Origin: Cercis canadensis
Lineage: Eukaryota; Streptophyta; Magnoliopsida; Fabales; Fabaceae
Assembly: GCA_003255065.1 (NCBI GenBank)
Contig: QAOA01004025.1
Span: forward strand, 898,857 to 962,856
Direction: 5' to 3'
Length of the DNA: 64,000 bases
Each line of letters starts with the position of its first letter. Position 1 is the stretch's first letter. This document shows positions 47,121-59,700 of the stretch, in pieces. Below the pieces are notes generated by a model. That model was given only the letters and a program-made list of their open reading frames with translations, had not been told where the DNA came from and made no database searches. Position numbers and translations under genes: made by a program.

Positions 47121-47940
47121 TGCAATGTATGTTTTTAATTGAACCCACTTTTACGGTCAAAAAAATTAATCCTACCATATAAAAAGAAGAATCCTAATAG
47201 TAGGGATAGGAATAAAGTCACTTAATTGTTAACTATACTAAGATCTAAATTTTAATATGATTTTTTTTTTTTTTTGGAAGCCAGCATAATTGCCTACTGT
47301 GTGTAGGTATCAAAGAGGTATACAATTGCCAAAATGTGAAATACTCTAGGAGTTTTAAGCATATAGTTACTATCACAAAGCTTAGAATTTAAGAGGAACA
47401 ATTGTTACTAGATGCTAGAGGGGGAAACAAGATGTTAAATAGTGTGCAATTAGTTCAATCTAGTTTTATTATAGTGATAGATGAATGCTGTCCAGAAAAC
47501 TGAAATGCAGTAAACTCACTTTAGTATTGTTTCATCTTAGTATTCAAAGCTCCATATATATAATTACGGAAGTTTTTTAGATATTTTATTGTATGTCATA
47601 CTACATAAGAATAGTTAATATATGAATAACATGTGTACAAATTAATTATTTTAATTTTTTTTTAAAAATAAGATAAATTAATTTTATATCAAATAAAATA
47701 TAAAAATTACGTATGATTGTCATGTCAGTGTAGTATTATAGAATCCTCATATTTTATTAATGATGATAAATTTTGTCCATTAATATACACAATATGCAAA
47801 CCCTAATTAGTACAGCTACGTTATCTAGCATACAGAAAATATGTGGCTAAATTCATAAACAACTACAATTTCTACAACAAAACAAACTAAAGAGAACAGA
47901 AAGTTAATTGGAGCAGTTTTTGAAACATAAATAATAACAT
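47121..47940. other. Spacer with one dispersed copy of the 267-bp palindromic repeat
   Basis: About 47562-47760 carries the same words as the array at 49.7-50.8 kb (GAAGTTTTTTAGATA, CATACTACATAAGAATAG, ATGACATGT-like, GTGTAGTATTATAGAAT). The flanks show no gene. Confidence 0.7.
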
Positions 47941-49390
47941 TTAAACCCCAACTCCTTCTGCAACTCCTCTAAAAGAATCTGCAGGCTGAGTAGGGAACAC
48001 CACATTGTCATAAAGAAGGCCAGCAACAGCAGCACCAATCAAGGGTCCAACCCAATACACTGCTTGATTCCTGAAACTGCCGGCAGTGGCAGCCGTGCCG
48101 AAAGCGCATGCCGGGTTCATTGACCCGCCGGAGAATGGACCAGTAGCCAAGACATTTGCTCCGGCTATGAACCCTATGGCAAGGGTGCCAATGGAACCCA
48201 ATGGACCACGCCTAGGGTCCCTGGCTGCATAGACAGTGTACACCAAACCAAATGTTAGGACACCCTCTAATATGGATGCTCCAAAGCCTGTCATCTCTTC
48301 AGCAATAGTATATGTTGGGACATGCTGGGAAAAAGAAAAAGGACACAAAGAACAGAATCAACAAAATTTGTTTGAAATCAAAGAGTTCAAAGAACTTCTC
48401 ATATGCTTTAATTGATTAATTTCATTTTCCAAAAGCATAAAAAAGGTACAACAAAATCATCAAAGGGGCTTGGATGATTGTGATTTGGAGTTGTGAACTT
48501 AATTTCCCAGGAAATAATACAAAAGTAAATATATTGGAAAAAGAAAAATTCAGATCTTTAGTTCATTTTTGGCTTGACTAGACAGTTAATTAAGAAAATG
48601 GTAAAATTCAATGGGATATAAGGAAATAGAGAAAAATACCATTCCAACTACAGTTACCCTCAGAACAAGGCAAGCCATAATAGAGGCTACCAACTGAGCA
48701 ATCCAGTAAAAGAGAGCCATTGGGACACTAATGTGGCCTCCAACTGCCATTCCGAAGGTAACCGCCGGATTGACGTGGCCGCCGGAGATGTCCCACGCAA
48801 TGTACACAACAGATGACAGAGCAAGAGCGTTTGCAATGGCCACCACAACCAGACTTGTTGGTTCCAATGAAGCATCAGGCACCAATTTCCCTGTCAATCA
48901 TCAACCACAATCACAGTCACAACAACAAATATCCTATTATAAAACTCACATAAAACACAATAACAACGTTTCTATAAACCTTCCATCACAAGAATTCACA
49001 ACTGTATTACGAGGAAAAAAATTTGAGTGAACACTCGAATTCAAATTTTATCACACAAAACAATTTTATGAAATGTCGTAACAAAAAGTTTGTGTATATA
49101 TCACTGCTATATTTTTAATCTCCAAAATTGAAACAGCCATCTAGTAGACGTGGTTTGAAAACCCTAGAAGAAAAAACTCATGCAATTTTTAATATCTAAA
49201 CTTGAAACAGCCATGTAATAGCAACAAATTGAAACTGAATGCTGAAAATGGAAGACTCACGAGACGACATGCCGGCGCCAACAACTGCGAATACATAAAA
49301 GAATGTTGAGATGAACTCGGCGAGGTATGAACGGAAAGCATTTTTGGTGACAGATTGTTGAAACCGGGAAGTGACAGAAGATGGAGCCAT
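47941..49390 (-). CDS. TIP5;1: Tonoplast-intrinsic-protein aquaporin, TIP5;1 type
   Basis: Three exons on the minus strand: 49261-49390, 48640-48890, 47941-48324, total 765 nt, 254 residues, the usual TIP length. Six membrane helices are expected. Both NPA loops are present: GGHVNPAVTF and GGSMNPACAF. The aromatic/arginine filter, aligned by hand to TIP1 and PIP sequences, reads Asn (ANALALS), Val (GANVLA), Gly (SGGSM) and Cys (NPAC), which is the unusual NVGC set known for Arabidopsis TIP5;1. The Arg of the second NPA loop in other aquaporins is replaced by Cys. Arabidopsis TIP5;1 is a pollen protein reported in mitochondria. That role is inferred here from similarity. It transports water and possibly urea across an internal membrane. 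A TATA box lies about 75 bp upstream. Confidence 0.92.
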
Positions 49391-49462
49391 TATTGCCTCA
49401 AGAGAATAATAATGAGTGAGTAAACGTTTGCAGAAAGAGAAAGAAAGAGAGAGAGGAACAAG

Positions 49463-49473
49463 TTTTATAAATA
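49463..49473 (-). promoter_or_regulatory. TATA box of TIP5;1
   Basis: The minus strand reads TTTATAAAAC about 75 bp upstream of the ATG at 49390, followed by a CT-rich leader. Confidence 0.5.
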
Positions 49474-49745
49474 AGCAGTTGGAATTGGTTTTGAATAAAT
49501 AGGTGCAACGTTTCCTGAGAGAGGTTTAACATTTACGCAACTCAAAACGAAAACGTTAACCGCTAGGGGACGTGGCGGTTATCTGCGGTTGTTTATTTTA
49601 TTAAATTAGCAATTTAACCTCTGAAGATTATCTATTTTATTTTCTCAGGTAATTAGTAAAGAAAGAGGTAAAAGAAGAGAAAACTAAGCCTCTTAGTGCA
49701 TGTCGTTTGCTACGTGAGAAGCATACATCATTTTTTGAGGTTTCT

Positions 49746-50790
49746 TAAATACTTTTAGTATTTGTGTAGTATATCATACTACATAAAAATAACTAATAAA
49801 TGAATGACATGTGTACAAATTAACTGTTTTTAAGTTTATTTAAAAAAATTATATTTTATATATAATAAAATATAAAAATTATGTATGTTTGCCACATTAG
49901 TGTAGTATGACATACTTACGTAGTATTATAGAATTCCAGTTAATTTTTATATTTTATTATATATAAAATATAATTTATTGGATATAAAATATGATTTATT
50001 TTAGAAAGTTTTTTAGATACTTTATAGCATATCATACTACATGAGAATAGCTAATGTGTGAATGACATGTGTACAAGTTAATTGTTTTTAAATTTGTTTG
50101 AGAAAATAAGATAAATTATATTTTATATATAATAAAATATAAAAATTATGTATGTTTGCCACATTAGTGTAGTATGACATACTTACGTAGTATTATAGAA
50201 TTCCAGTTAATTTTTATATTTTATTATATATAAAATATAATTTATTGGATATAAAATATGATTTATTTTAGAAAGTTTTTTAGATACTTTATAGCATATC
50301 ATACTACATGAGAATAGCTAATGTGTGAATGACATGTGTACAAGTTAATTGTTTTTAAATTTGTTTGAGAAAATAAGATAAATTATATTTTATATATAAT
50401 AAAATATAAAAATTATGTATGTTTGCCACATTAGTGTAGTATGACATACTTACGTAGTATCATAGAATTTCCGTTAATTTTTATATTTTATTATATATAA
50501 AATATAATTTATTGGATATAAAATATGATTTATTTTAGAAAGTTTTTTAGATACTTTGTAGCATATCATACTACATGAGAATAGCTAATGTGTGAATGAC
50601 ATGTGTACAAGTTAATTGTTTTTAAATTTGTTTGAAAAAATAAGATAAATTATATTTATATATAATAAAATATAAAAATTACTTATGTTTGTTACGTCAG
50701 TGTAGTATGACAAATTAACGAAGTATCATAAAATCTCCATTTATTTTATTTTTTAAACAAATTTAAAAATAATTATTTTATACATGTCAT
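49746..50790. repeat. Tandem array of 267-bp palindromic units
   Basis: TAGATACTTT recurs at 50014, 50281 and 50548, exactly 267 bp apart. A diverged unit precedes (from about 49746) and a partial one follows. Within each unit a ~37-bp AT-rich word is repeated in perfect inverted form about 85 bp away (for example near 50113 and 50206), so each unit can fold into a hairpin. After 50740 the sequence turns into the reverse complement of the unit start (TACATGTCATTCATATATTG), giving the whole block inverted-repeat ends. This looks like a MITE that expanded internally. Confidence 0.88.
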
Positions 50791-51196
50791 TCATATATTG
50801 ATTACTTCCGCACTATAAACTAACAAAAGTGAAAGCTACTACTGCTCCTCCTTTAAAAGTATTCAATAAATTCACGTAAGAAAAAAAAAAAGTATTCAAT
50901 AAATTGTAGATTAGTTTTGGAGGGTCATATTAAATTTTTTAAAAAAAAAAAAAAATTGAGGGGCCCTTATGCCCTTTAGAAGCTCCGCCATGCCATAAAT
51001 GTAATGTTTTTCAAGGGAACAAAAAATATTTAAGTGAAATAGCAACAAGAAACAAATCGGTATCATATATTGCAAAACAAAATTAATGATGAAGCAAAAC
51101 AAAAAACTAATTGATGTTATTTTAAATAAGTCTCAAACGGTGATACATAAAAGAGACATATAAAGAACGAAGGCAAAGAAACTAAGAATCTCAGAA

Positions 51197-51373
51197 CTAG
51201 ATGAAGAAAAGCTTCAAAAACTCAAAGCATTCAAAGAAGCATAGCCATCTGTTCTGTCTCCCCCTGAAGGCTGTGGACTCTCTTTCCCTTCTCGTGCATT
51301 CTATGATATCTTCCGAATACATGTAATCCTGCACATCATCATAGTCATCGTCGCCATAGTACATCTCTGCCAT
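51197..51373 (-). CDS. Small acidic/aromatic protein, internally deleted paralog of 53270-53644
   Basis: 58 codons on the minus strand: MAEMYYGDDDYDD, then EDIIECTRRE, ending FFECFEFLKLFFI. Aligned with the gene at 53.3 kb, it keeps the C-terminal 60 residues and lacks the first 61. The deletion joins the old leader (GTGAGTCAC at about 51387) to just before an internal Met, which now serves as start. Flanks on both sides match those of the 53-kb gene, so the pair arose by tandem duplication of about 2 kb. The frame remains open, so it could be translated as a microprotein or be a decaying copy. Function unknown. Confidence 0.5.
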   Translation of the reverse strand: MAEMYYGDDDYDDVQDYMYSEDIIECTRRERESTAFRGRQNRWLCFFECFEFLKLFFI

Positions 51374-53269
51374 ATCGATCTTTCTTGTGAGTCACAGATC
51401 TCTGATTAAGCTTTCTCTAAAGGAGCTAGCTGATGATTGACGGTAAACAGAGCTCTTCTAAATCATATTAGTTTTATACATTTGGTGAGAGATCTTTTGT
51501 AGTAGCACTAGGATTCTTAGACAGAGTAGAACTCCTTTGCCTTCAGAAGTCCTATTGAACATGTACTTCTAAATTTACCGAAACTTAACTAATACTAGAA
51601 AGAGTTGTGAAGTCCACTGGTTATAAAATTAAATAATGTGATTATCCAATACATGGCTGATTTCTGTGAATTTTTTGGCTATGTCTCTGAACATTTTTAT
51701 ATAAATGGTTTATACTAAAATTATCTTATTTTATTATTATTATTATTATTATTATTAATCTAGCTTGTATGACGTGCCATTTCTAGTAGACCAAAATGGG
51801 GTCAACTTAAATCTTGATAAGCTAGGATGAAGGTTTATATTCTATCAAAATCTTTTGATATTTTTTAGTTTGTCAAGATTTATAGTGTTTGCCCCTGGTT
51901 TACTAGACATGTCATGTCATATTTAACGGGGCAATATAAGAAGACAAAAAGTATATGTTAGCATCTTCGTTAAGCACACAATCAGATGATTTACTTTCCT
52001 ACTAATCTAGCATCATGGTGTGGAACAAAGCTTAACACTCCCCTTTTCTTTCCTTTGTATTTGCCCCTGACCATGGAAGCCAACGATTGAGGTCAATTAA
52101 ATTAATGCATCAGAGAGCATCATATTAAGAAGTTATTATTAGCATGTTTGACTAGGTTATAATGGAATTTTTTTAATTATTTTTTATTATAATTTTGAAT
52201 TCAAACACAGAACCTACAAACTCTAAGGATCACTCAACTACAAGTCGTTTGGTCACAATGGAAGATGAGACTAGAAAGTGAAGTTGTAAACATGTATTAA
52301 TTCAATAAGATTGTTAAGCTTTATTTTTCAAAATAAATTATTTTATGATATTGTTTATATTACTTCTATAAATATATATAGTATTTTGTTATGAAAAATT
52401 AAGGGGAAAAGAGTATGGTTCAGTAGTAATAATAATAATAATAATTAAAAAAAAAAAAAGATGTATGCTGTCCAATGTGATAGTGTTGCGTTATTCCCAT
52501 AGAAATGTACTGTCCATTTAAGTGATTGTAGTTTCTTACTCTAAACAACAGAAAAATACTAAAAGCATGCAATTTTTCTTTGAAAAACAAATATACCATT
52601 AAGACATGGAGGAAGGATCCAATCATCCAATGATGCTTTCAATTTGTTTTTTTTTTTTTTTTTCCTTTGGATCCTTCAATAATTGATCAATTTGTTGTAC
52701 CATGAGTCCATGACAAAGACAGTGATGTTTGAACTTTATCACAACTCCCAAACAGAATAATTCCAATTACATATCATTCATCATGTTCATACTAATCCAT
52801 TCCTTTTTTTAATGACAAATGCTAATCCACAAGTTATAGACAGAAAAGTAATATATTAATAAATTAGTAGCCATAAAAGTGAAAGCTACTACTCCTCTTC
52901 CTTCAATAATTGGTATACGTTGCTTCCATGAATATTCCTCCTTCTCTCTTTAAATATTTTGATGAGTATATCGCCATGGAAGTATAATTGAAAACTAAAA
53001 TACATATCTTCAATGTTTTTATAACAAAACAAAATACAGCAACACAGTCTTAAAAGTGAAAGAGCAGAACCTTCAAGAAACAAATTGGTATCATAAATCA
53101 CAAAACGAAATTGCTAATGAAGCAAAATAAAGAACTAATTGATGTTATTGTAAACAAAATTTTCAATCAGTCTGACACAATAGTTTCAAACATAAAAGAG
53201 ACACAGAAAGAACAAACGCAAAGAGAGAGAGAGAGAGAGATAGATTAAGGCGAATTAATGCAAAGAAAC
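51374..53269. other. Spacer between the two small genes
   Basis: 51374-51620 and 52880-53269 are duplicated flanks of the pair. The middle contains (ATT)n near 51732-51757 and (TAA)n near 52426-52445 and no supported gene. Confidence 0.55.
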
Positions 53270-53644
53270 TCAGCATTTGGTAAAGAAAAGCTTAAAAAAC
53301 TCAAAGCATTGAAACAAGCTTAGCCATTGCCATTTCTTCTGTCTCTGCTTCCTGAAGGCTTTCAACTCTTTCTCCCTTCTCATGCTTTCTATGACATCTT
53401 CCCTATACTTGTAATCCTTCATATCATCATAATCGTCCTTGCCATAGAACATGTCTGCCATATATTTCTTCCGATGAGGCTTCCGATTACCGGCATGGGA
53501 CGCTGTTTTAAGAGAAGAAGCCGAAGCAGATAACAAGGAAAGGGGAGAAGAATAATGGGTTACACATAAATTTTCCGGTGCCGGACGTTCACAGCTACAA
53601 TCGTTGCCGGTGCCACCATTAATAGAAGAAATTCCTCTAGCCAT
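53270..53644 (-). CDS. Small uncharacterised plant protein (124 aa)
   Basis: Single-exon frame on the minus strand, MARGISSINGG to FFTKC, stop at 53270. Residues 1-60 are Ser/Ala-rich with a few cysteines. Residues 61-80 hold YMADMFYGKDDYDDMKDYKY. Residues 83-105 are charged and helical (EDVIESMRREKELKAFRKQR). The tail is aromatic, with CFEFFKLFF. The paralog at 51.2 kb conserves the last two thirds at these aromatic and acidic positions, which argues for a real coding sequence. No known domain or function is recognised. The N-terminus could be a targeting sequence, which is speculative. Confidence 0.6.
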   Translation of the reverse strand: MARGISSINGGTGNDCSCERPAPENLCVTHYSSPLSLLSASASSLKTASHAGNRKPHRKKYMADMFYGKDDYDDMKDYKYREDVIESMRREKELKAFRKQRQKKWQWLSLFQCFEFFKLFFTKC

Positions 53645-53954
53645 GAGTCACAAATTGCTTGAATTTTTATCAAGAGGAGCTAGATGATGATTGACGATAA
53701 ACAAAGTTCGTCTAACTAACATGGTTTTGTAGATTAGGTGAGAGCTTTTTCATAGTTAGTATTAGGATAAGAACAAGCCAAGGTTAATAGATTCGTAGAC
53801 TGACTAGAACTCTTTTTTCTTAAGGAGTCCTATTAACGAAGTATTTCTAAACTTACCCCAAGAAAAAGACATTTCTAAAATACCGAAACTAAGCTAATAC
53901 TAGAAAAGGGTTAAGTAGTTTAGTGCCTAGGAACTAGTTGAGAATTTTTTTTTA

Positions 53955-53986
<32 letters not shown>

Positions 53987-55115
53987 CATTTTTACCCATG
54001 GGAAATTATACATCAAAATTAAATGTATATTTAATTTTAACTTGAAGACCTCAATGGTAAAAATTTCATAGATTAATTTGGATGATAACATATATTCCAA
54101 ATTAAGATGTTTGGTGAGCAGAGCCAGTAGTCCTAGTGCTTAAGTAGGTGAATTATGGTGTATGGTTGATTAAATTGTGAAATTAAGACATATTAATGAA
54201 CAAGCAACTGAATGCTTGGAGACTTGGCATGCCACTGACTAATTGGTGTAGTCAACTGAAAAAATACCCAAATAAAAGAAAAAAAAAGGGAAAGGAGAGA
54301 AACTTGAATNCAATTATGTTTATTAAAAAAAAAAAAAATTATTCTGTACATGTCAAGAGTCAACTCTGAAACTAGTAAAAGTTGTTATCAAACAACTGGT
54401 TCGTCGTTATTTCCATTGTCGTATATTGTGGATTATATTACTATAATACAATGTATCGAGTCAATTAATGGCTATTCATGATTTTATAATTAAAAATGAT
54501 GTAAACATGTGATTAAAAGACATGATTAAATTATCTGTGATGCTGACTCCCATCATTTTTATATTATATAGAAATGAGAATTCACATAAGCGCAGGCGAA
54601 TGAGGGATTCGTTTCAGGATATTCTCAAGTCTTCTCAAAATCCACCTTGTTATGTGATAATTTAATTGAGTAGGTTTTTTAAGGGGAATTTAAGAATCTT
54701 CATTAACTAGGCAAAGACAAAACATTAGAGATAAAGTTAAGGATCTTCGACCCAAAATTGTTGCAACCCATGAGCTAGTCTATGGACAACTATATTACCA
54801 TCACAATCACAATGTACAAAAATGAAAGAAACAGTTCAAAAACACGTGGAAAGGCTTCTAATATCTTCCATGAGATTGCCAAGTCTGAGATATCACAAGC
54901 AGATTGATACACTCCAATCCACACACACCTTTTTTAACAGTCGTGGTTATAATGCAAGAATTATATAAAAAGAAAAAAAAAAAAAAGGTGCTAATAAAGA
55001 ACAATAGTGAAAAATTACAATTGCGGTGGCCCATGAATTGCAATATTATAGACACAATTATAATTCTGAAACGCAATTTAAAACCTTGATCTCCACCATC
55101 ACATCTAAAGCTTAC
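53645..55115. other. Spacer, no gene recognised
   Basis: 53645-53920 is the duplicated upstream flank of the small gene. (AT)n lies at 53955-53978 and an N at 54310 is followed by an A-run. Nothing else could be supported. Confidence 0.5.
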
Positions 55116-55121
55116 AACAGT

Positions 55122-55690
55122 GTTTTAAAAACCATACTGGACCAGGCAGTTCAACCAGTCCAACTGGTGCACGGTTTAGATTCTAGTTTGGTTAAGAGGA
55201 TCAACTCGTTTGAGTAGTGAAACCGGTAAAAATTGGTGTGAACTAGTGAAATCCAGTTGAACAGATAAACCGGTCCGATTTTTCATAATTGGACAATTCA
55301 CTGAATTTTTTTTTTTCAAAATTGTCAACAAAAGGATTTGATCCCCTTTCCTTTAAGGAATAAGAGGCTTATACCATCAAATCAATGCATCTTTTGTGAA
55401 TAATTTTGTATTATAATTTACTTATTCTCATTTAGATTACATAATTAGATAAATATTATCCATAAGAGGATTTGAACCATCATCCCAAAGAAGGAAAAAC
55501 ACATTTGTCACTAAGCAAACTTTAATGTTAATATCAAATTTGCATAAAAATATATTTATTATAACTTAAGTTATACAATAAGTACATTAAATATTATATT
55601 TAGACAAAAAAAATTATATTTATAACATCATTCGATCCAATCAATACTTATCATCTAAAATAGTTCATTCACCGATCTAATTTTTAAAAC
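55122..55690. mobile_element. Possible DNA-element relic with GTTTTAAAAA ends
   Basis: Left end GTTTTAAAAACCATACTGGACC and right end TCTAATTTTTAAAAC are mutually inverted. The left 150 bp contain repeated AACCGG/TTCAACC/GGTCC words common in plant MITE-like repeats. The target duplication was not resolved. Confidence 0.3.
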
Positions 55691-56787
55691 ATTTGCTGAT
55701 GAAATATGCCTAACAACTAGCCTGTATAACCCGCACTTATGGTTGGGCTCGGCCACTAAATAACTGACCTGAAAAAATTTGGTCCAAAAAACCCTAGTCC
55801 CAAGTCAATAATAATTTTTCATGAAACGCCCAAGCCTCCATGATATTTGGTGCATAAGCCTCACAAGCTACTCACTAGCCACAAAACTCATCCTCCTTTG
55901 CCCTTTGTCCATAAGCACAGCAGCATCAACATTTATCTTCACATATATAATTATATACCCATCGAAGGACGTGTCCAATTTAGTGTATTAAGTCATAAGA
56001 ATATTAATATATGCAGTAATTATGCAATTAGAAGCTAATATTAAATAATTTTCAATTAGAATTATTAAAAAAATATTTTGTTGCTGAACTGGCATAAAGT
56101 TGGACTTTAAATTCAGATTTAGTAGATAACTTTGTTGTCTTCAAATAAATCCTATAATAGTTGAACACTTAGTATTTCACGGAAGACGTACCAGTTCAAA
56201 TTTCATTTGGTACAAATAGAATGAGATTTTAAGGGGAAATTGACTACCTCTTGTTGTGTAGCCTCTAAAAAAAAGTAGACAGCACTGTTAAGAACAATGG
56301 TGTCATCGAGTTTCTTGTGATTTGAATATAGTCCTTCTGAAACATTTACCTTTGATTTTAATGAGTTGGTTCCAATGCACCAACTTTTCATTGGAAAATG
56401 AAGAGATTAGAGTCATATATGAAGTATTGTACCAAGTGCAATATACCTGCCTGTTTTTTTGTATTGAACAGATATTTATATATACACAAGCTATGATGTC
56501 TTGAGAAACACAATTAACTGAATTTTTGCAAGGCATTAATCTAATATTTCTTCACTAACAGAATATAGATACAAAACATTTTTTGTTTAACAAGAGAGAA
56601 TAGAAGATCGAACAAATTGACAAGGGATAAACCAGGAAAAAAAATGGGAAGTCTGGAATATTTTTCCAAAAAAAAAAAAACTACAGAAAGAGATACATCA
56701 AGATTCAAGATACAGAGATGGAGACGACATGTTTAAGCCGCAATACCATAAGTTTCTCCTCTATAAGCAACCAAAAATGTGTCCTCA
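55691..56787. other. Spacer 3' of the DHAD gene
   Basis: AT-rich, with short frames only. The DHAD 3' untranslated region should lie just below 56788. Confidence 0.5.
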
Positions 56788-59700
56788 CTACTCATCTGTC
56801 ACGCATCCGCTTGAAGCAGGTTTCACATTTTTTATGTACTGGATACAGAAAAAGCGGATAAAAGCTTAAGAACTTTGACACATACAGAAAGCGATCAGTA
56901 AAACACACTCAGATTGAGTCAAACAAAAAAAGTTCAAGTGGATCCAGTTAAGCTTAGATTATGTCAATTGTGTCATTCTGAAGTAGTGTGAAGCTAACTA
57001 ATATGCAAGTAGCATTACTTGAAAGAGACATTCCCCAACGAAGTGTACTTTTGCCTTTTTTGGTTAAAATATACTTTTGAACCCTCCAATTTCAATATAA
57101 ATTTATTTCCTATCCCTCTATTTCAGGTGTTACACCTTAGTCCCTCATGTTTTGAAAGAAAGCTCAATCACATCCCTCTTTAAAGCATTCTACAATTGTT
57201 GTGGATTTTACTCATGTTTGATGAAATCAACAGGAATGGTGATTCCATTGCATGCTCTATTGAATGGGCATTCCAATGTTTGGTAGCAAAAAAATGCATG
57301 GAATGGTGATTCCATTCCAAGCAAATCAGCGTTCCCACCTTGGGAGGTGGGATTGCTCACTCGATGCTCCACTTCATGCAATTAATGCATTCTTTCCTAA
57401 CATATCCTCCTTAATTTTATAAAATGACCTACACTACCCTTACTAAATACAACTTATCTAACACTCACAAAACCATATTTCTAATAAAAGATATTTATGT
57501 CTTTTATCAATGATTTTAATTTCATTCCACATTAATTCCATAAAGCTACCAAACTATGGATGGAAATGACCATTCCATTCCTATTCCGATTCCATGATTT
57601 TCATTCCGTGTACCAAACAAGCCATTAGAACTGCTAAGAATGCCATGCTGCCGTTTCCGACAATCACATCAGCTAAAATGTACATCAAGAATTTAAACTA
57701 TTTTCTCTCTCCCTCCCCCCACTCCTATTTTCTCTCATCCTTGATCCCACTATTCCAATATTCTTTTACCTACTTTCATTAATTTATTTTAGTAATTTTG
57801 ACTTATCGTTTTTGCACACATAATTAGTGCATGCCTCAGTTCTAATGCCTAAAGAGGGCAAAACTGATAATCCACCTACAAAACTTGGAGGACTAAATTG
57901 CAAGAATGAAAAATAGAGGCACAAAACTATTATTCACTAAAGCTGCCATGACCCATATGGAGTAAAAATATATTGCAAAGTAAACTAGCCTTTTTTCTTG
58001 GAGGGGGATTTCAAGTCTCATACCTTGTACAGAACTCCTTGGTTTGCCTTGTATGGGGGGGCAGTCCATTTCTTCCTTCGTGCCTCCATCTCCTCATCTG
58101 TTACCAAAACATCAATTCTCCTTTTGTGGACATCAATGTTGATGACATCTCCATTTTGAATCAAGCCAATAGGACCACCTTCCTACAAAATCAATGAGCT
58201 ATCTTAAGCAAAATTGTGGGTCTTCTACAAATACATAATCTAATATTGAAAAATATTATTTTAAACAATAAGAAAAAATATATAATGAAATCAGTTCATG
58301 ATTGTAGGAAGGCCATTTGACAAGTCTTTGACAGAGCCTTCGATAAGTCAAACTGTAGATGTGCTTCAATGCTGATGAAGGCCATATCTGTTTCACGGAG
58401 AATTTTGTTGGAAATTTTTGTTTTAGCAGCATTATCATCTAATATGTTCTTCAAATAATAAATATATAAAGAACATCTCCCAAAAGAAATATAAAATCAG
58501 AAATGAAGTAAGGACTATACCTCTTCATGCAAAGGTGTAAATCCATTTTTAAGTTCCCTTACTTTTAATTTCATAAAGTATTCTTCCTTCTTACTTCTCA
58601 TTATAGACATCAACAGGAATACACTTCCAGATAATTCCAGCAAGAGACATCATGCCACATCATGGTAATTAAATTTCCAAGAAAAAATAATAGAAAGGAT
58701 AATATTATAGATAAGCATGCCTAGTGTTAGACTAATTAAAGGTAGAAATGATCACCCCAAAATCATTTGAACACAAATTTACATTTCAGATGAGCTGCAT
58801 CTGAAATTTCTCAATTTATAATAGCAATAATAAAACAATTATTTCTTTATAGTCAATTCACCTGTGCTTCGGGGCATATATGGCCGACCACAAAGCCGTG
58901 TGAGCCTCCTGAAAACCTACCATCAGTCAATAATGCAACCTCCTGCAGACAAAGGCAATATTCTTAAGAATTGTGACTCCAATAAAGAGAAAAAGTCCAA
59001 TGTCAATGTCATGGTTGGTGGCTCAAGTAGCTTGAAACATAGTACTATAATTTCTAAAACAAACTAACGACTGAAGCAACCACATACATGCATTAGAATG
59101 AACAATAATATAAAAACAAGGGGGAATTATCTAAGGAGATCACCTTACAATAATGGAAAACTAAAAAATAAAAATAAGACAAAGTAAAATAGCCTTTCAG
59201 GTCATTTTATACTCAAAATGGGCAGAAAACTAGTACAAACTAGATACATAGAATAAATAAAGAGATACGAACGAACCTTCCCAAGCCCTGCACCCATTAT
59301 TGCACTTGTTGGTGTTAACATCTCAGGCATGCCAGGACCACCCTTAGGTCCCTCTCCCCTAATAACAACCACTTTCCCCTTAAAAGAAGAAATCAGATAA
59401 GATTTTCATGTTAGTTGCCATTAACCTCGCATCCAAATAAAACTGAATTAACAAAGTAACCAAGCAGTAAAACAGCACCAGTTTGATCTAAATGCAAGAT
59501 AATTGCCCTGAACTAAAAGTTAATATTATAAGCAAAACATCAAGCAGAATACAAGTACCAGAATCAGAACAAGATTTTGCAATGTCAACAAATGAGATTC
59601 TAACAGCTAAATCTGCAATCACTTGATACAAACCCAAGAGAGCACAGAGATTAAAACATTAATTCAAAACAATGGGATGCATACAAATTACCATGTTCAA

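Noticed and set aside
49746..50790. CRISPR-like regular repeats
   Set aside because: Plant DNA; units are contiguous 267-bp repeats without distinct spacers.
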